The notes beneath the pieces are model-generated. The model did not search any database. It saw nothing but the letters and a program-made list of their open reading frames with translations, and had not been told where the DNA came from. From NCBI GenBank assembly GCA_023266795.1, contig JAHFPI010000018.1, positions 1 through 16,202 of the forward strand: a DNA stretch of 16,202 bases, written 5' to 3'. Shown piece after piece: positions 14,031 through 16,202 of this stretch (positions are counted from its first letter, which is position 1; every line of letters begins with the position of its first letter). Source of the stretch: Rhodospirillales bacterium. GTDB lineage: Bacteria > Pseudomonadota > Alphaproteobacteria > Micavibrionales > UBA2020. A program made the position numbers and the translations under genes.

Positions 14031-14384
14031 ATGGATTTCAAAGAAGAAAATTTTCCCGTTTACCAACAGCTCGTGAAAAACGGCGAGTTTGGCGTGGAAC
14101 GGGCCATTTCAGATTTTGAAGCGGCGCTTAAAGGTGGCGATCAGGAAAAATATAACTTCGCTCTTGGTATACAGACTATTGCGGCCAACGTGCCCGTTGG
14201 GGAAATCCCGTGTGTGACAAAAGAAATGAATGAAAAGACACTCCGGTCATGCTTTGCCATTTTTGAAGATATCGCAAGCCGAGGCCATGCCGATGCGGCG
14301 TTTATGGTTGCGGATTTTAAAAGGCGCGGCCTGGGGCAGGTATCGCGTCCGTCCGTACAGAAACCAAAATCCTGGAAACTTTAA
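14031..14384 (+). CDS. Unrecognised 117-residue protein, possibly with a single Sel1-like helix pair
   Basis: The ATG at 14031 has GGGAG nine bases upstream. The product is soluble, with no signal peptide or membrane helix, and is predicted by eye to be mostly helical. ASRGHADAAFMVADFKRRGLGQ (residues about 82-103) recalls the A..G...A......G.G spacing of Sel1-like repeats, but a single degenerate unit is weak evidence. Two Cys are present. The last 15 residues are polar and basic (VSRPSVQKPKSWKL). The gene stands alone, transcribed toward etfA, with the two stop codons overlapping in a TTAA. No known family is recognised. The good ribosome site and tight fit to the neighbour support it as real. 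Confidence 0.6.
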   Translation: MDFKEENFPVYQQLVKNGEFGVERAISDFEAALKGGDQEKYNFALGIQTIAANVPVGEIPCVTKEMNEKTLRSCFAIFEDIASRGHADAAFMVADFKRRGLGQVSRPSVQKPKSWKL

Positions 14385-15307
14385 AGCGCCTTCGTCAGTT
14401 CCGGTAAAGCGGCGAAAAGATCCTGCACGAGGCCGTAGTCGGCGACCTGAAAGATGGGGGCTTCGGGGTCTTTGTTGATGGCGACGATGACCTTTGAGTC
14501 TTTCATGCCGGCGAGGTGCTGGATGGCGCCGGAAATACCGACCGCGATATACAGGTTTGGCGCGACGACCTTGCCGGTTTGCCCGACCTGATAGTCGTTC
14601 GGGACGAACCCGGCATCCACGGCGGCGCGGGAAGCGCCGACGGCGGCGCCGAGTTTGTCGGCCAGCGCGTCGATCAGCCTGAAGTTTTCACCGCTGCCCA
14701 TGCCGCGCCCGCCGGAAACGACTATCTTTGCGCTGGTAAGTTCCGGGCGCTCTGATTTGGTCAGTTGCTGGCTGACGAAAGCGGTAAGTCCGCTGTCGCC
14801 CGCACCCGTCACATTTTCAACAGCGGCGGAACCGCCCGTGGCCTGCGCCGGATCAAAGGCAGTGGTGCGGATGGTCATGACTTTTATTTTATCTCTGGAT
14901 TGCACCGTGGCGAAGGCATTACCGGCATAAATCGGACGCACGAAAGTATCCGCGCTGATGACACCGCAGACATCCGACATCATCTGCACATCGAGCAGGG
15001 CGGCAGCGCGCGGCAGCATGTTTTTGCCTGAGGTGGTGGAGGGCGCGAGGATATGCGTGTAGTTTGCGCCCAGTTTTGCCACCAGCGCCGCAAGGTTCTC
15101 CGCCAGAAAGTTTTTGTAAGAGGCATCGTCGGCCAGCAGGACTTTTTTAACGCCGGCGATCTTTGCGGCGTCCGCAGCAAGGGCGGCGCAGCCTTGACCC
15201 GCCACCAGAATGTCCACTTCACCCAGTTTTTCAGCGGCGGCGGCGGCGTTCAGCGTTGCCGGTTTCAGGTGCGTATTGTCATGCTCTGCGACAAGAAGAA
15301 CGGCCAT
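14381..15307 (-). CDS. etfA: Electron transfer flavoprotein alpha subunit
   Basis: 308 residues. With EtfB it forms a soluble FAD heterodimer that takes electrons from acyl-CoA and other dehydrogenases and passes them to ETF:ubiquinone oxidoreductase. The N-terminal half is the ETF alpha/beta fold (YTHILAPSTTSGKNMLPRAA, 83-102). The C-terminal half is the FAD-binding domain: VVSGGRGMGSGENF (196-209), VPNDYQVGQTGKVVAPNLYI and the ETF-alpha signature LYIAVGISGAIQHLAGM (252-268), then INKDPEAPIFQVADYGLV. Length is normal. AAGGTGA lies a few bases before the ATG, and the gene begins one base after the etfB stop, so the two are cotranscribed. Confidence 0.97.
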   Translation of the reverse strand: MAVLLVAEHDNTHLKPATLNAAAAAEKLGEVDILVAGQGCAALAADAAKIAGVKKVLLADDASYKNFLAENLAALVAKLGANYTHILAPSTTSGKNMLPRAAALLDVQMMSDVCGVISADTFVRPIYAGNAFATVQSRDKIKVMTIRTTAFDPAQATGGSAAVENVTGAGDSGLTAFVSQQLTKSERPELTSAKIVVSGGRGMGSGENFRLIDALADKLGAAVGASRAAVDAGFVPNDYQVGQTGKVVAPNLYIAVGISGAIQHLAGMKDSKVIVAINKDPEAPIFQVADYGLVQDLFAALPELTKAL

Positions 15308-15308
15308 G

Positions 15309-16058
15309 TTAAATCACCTTCGCTTCGTTTTTAAGCTTGTCGACAAGCTCGGCGACGTCTTTGACCTTGATGCCGGCTTTGCGTTTGGCGGGTTCGGCCA
15401 CTTTCAGTGTGACGACGCGTGGCGTGACATCCACGCCGAGGTCGGCGGGGGTCGTTGTCGCCAGCGGCTTCTGCTTGGCCTTCATGATGTTGGGCAGGGA
15501 GGCATAACGCGGCTCGTTCAGGCGCAGGTCGGCGGTGACGACGCAGGGCAGTTTCAGGCTCAGCGTTTCCAGCCCGCCGTCGATTTCACGGGTGACCGTC
15601 ATTTTGTCGCCGTCTTTCGCCATTTCAGAAGCGAAGGTTGCCTGTCCCCAGCCGAGCAGCGCGGCGAGCATCTGTCCCGTCTGGTTGTTGTCGCCGTCAA
15701 TCGATTGCTTGCCGAGGATGACCAGCTCCGGCGCTTCTTTCTGCACCAGCGCCCTGAGGATTTTGGCGACGGCCAGCGGTTCGGCGCTCACATCGGTTTG
15801 CACCAGAATAGCGCGGTCCGCCCCCATCGCGAGGGCGGTGCGCAGCGTTTCCTGTGACTGCAGGGGGCCGACGCTCACGGCGATGACTTCCGTGACGGCG
15901 CCGCTTTCCCTGAGACGCACGGCCTCTTCCACCGCAATTTCGCAGAAAGGGTTCATCGACATCTTGACGTTGGCGAGTTCAACGCCGCTTTGGTCCGTTT
16001 TGACGCGGATTTTAACGTTGAAGTCGACGACACGCTTGACGGGGACGAGTACTTTCAT
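15309..16058 (-). CDS. etfB: Electron transfer flavoprotein beta subunit
   Basis: 249 residues, the AMP-binding partner of EtfA. It starts MKVLVPVKRVVDFNVKI, as is standard for alphaproteobacterial EtfB. MNPFCEIAVEEAVRLRE (35-51), GKQSIDGDNNQTGQMLAALL (116-135; AMP-binding region), the ETF-beta signature region EIDGGLETLSLKLPCVVTA (158-176) and EPRYASLPNIMKAKQKP (182-198) are all present. The gene follows the cyclophilin gene by eight bases and precedes etfA by one, which suggests a three-gene transcript. The ribosome site is poor, so coupling to the upstream gene may matter. Confidence 0.97.
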   Translation of the reverse strand: MKVLVPVKRVVDFNVKIRVKTDQSGVELANVKMSMNPFCEIAVEEAVRLRESGAVTEVIAVSVGPLQSQETLRTALAMGADRAILVQTDVSAEPLAVAKILRALVQKEAPELVILGKQSIDGDNNQTGQMLAALLGWGQATFASEMAKDGDKMTVTREIDGGLETLSLKLPCVVTADLRLNEPRYASLPNIMKAKQKPLATTTPADLGVDVTPRVVTLKVAEPAKRKAGIKVKDVAELVDKLKNEAKVI

Positions 16059-16066
16059 AGCGGTTT

Positions 16067-16202
16067 TTACTTCTTTTTATCGGCGTCCGCAGCAACCTGC
16101 ATTTTGATGATCTTGTCCGGGTTGTTGACTGAACCGTTATCGTTCGGGTCGCCTTTGCGGATTTTGTCAACGAATTCCATGCCGGAGGTGACTTTGCCCC
16201 AG
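16067..16202 (-). CDS. Cyclophilin-type peptidyl-prolyl cis-trans isomerase, C-terminal part (runs off the right edge)
   Basis: The last 44 residues are in the window, ending at TAA 16067-16069. They read WGKVTSGMEFVDKIRKGDP, then NDNGSVNNPDKIIKMQVAAD and a Lys-rich end. The W-G-K-V-x-x-G-M-x-x-V-D-x-I pattern and the NPDKI ending are typical of bacterial cyclophilins, which speed proline isomerisation during protein folding. The catalytic Arg/Phe core is outside the window, so activity and location (cytoplasm or periplasm) cannot be judged. It is the apparent first visible gene of the transcript leading into etfB. Confidence 0.85.
   Translation of the reverse strand, partial: WGKVTSGMEFVDKIRKGDPNDNGSVNNPDKIIKMQVAADADKKK

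Overview
The window is a dense chromosomal segment of an alphaproteobacterium. The pointers are the Caulobacter-type order of the tad/cpa (Flp pilus) genes, the CpaC, CpaD and CpaE sequence types, a CtrA-like TTAA-N7-TTAA site before the pilin, and an etfB-etfA pair behind a cyclophilin. The genus cannot be named from sequence alone. There are no RNA genes, IS elements, CRISPR arrays or phage genes, and no gene-free stretch longer than about 240 bases.

Layout. (1) 2-331: 3' end of a succinate-semialdehyde dehydrogenase gene (gabD type). (2) 328-852, minus: an unrecognised 174-residue protein with a clear sigma70-like promoter and a hairpin in its leader. (3) 1029-3646, plus: a two-gene operon for a large tail-anchored pseudokinase and a small multi-pass membrane protein. 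(4) 3649-4263, minus: an isoprenylcysteine-methyltransferase-like membrane enzyme. (5) 4500-12363, plus: the Flp pilus cluster in the order flp pilin, cpaA, a small unlisted ORF, cpaC, cpaD, cpaE, cpaF, tadB, tadC. (6) 12355-13814, minus: a coupled pair for a secreted protein with a CpaC-type pilus N-terminal domain and a TadD-like TPR lipoprotein. (7) 14031-14384, plus: an unrecognised 117-residue protein. (8) 14381-16202, minus: etfA, etfB and the 3' end of a cyclophilin-type prolyl isomerase gene.

How the genes work together. CpaA cleaves and matures the pilin. CpaF powers assembly on the TadB/TadC inner-membrane platform. CpaE probably places the machine in the cell. The fibre leaves through the CpaC secretin, helped by CpaD and the TadD-like lipoprotein. 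A terminator-like hairpin after the pilin gene should allow far more pilin than machine transcript. No cpaB (rcpC) is present. Where it is normally found there is a 49-codon ORF whose stop overlaps the cpaC start (ATGA).

The least explained parts are that small ORF, the pseudokinase/membrane-protein operon, the 174-residue protein divergent from it, and the stand-alone pilus-N-domain protein with four clustered cysteines.
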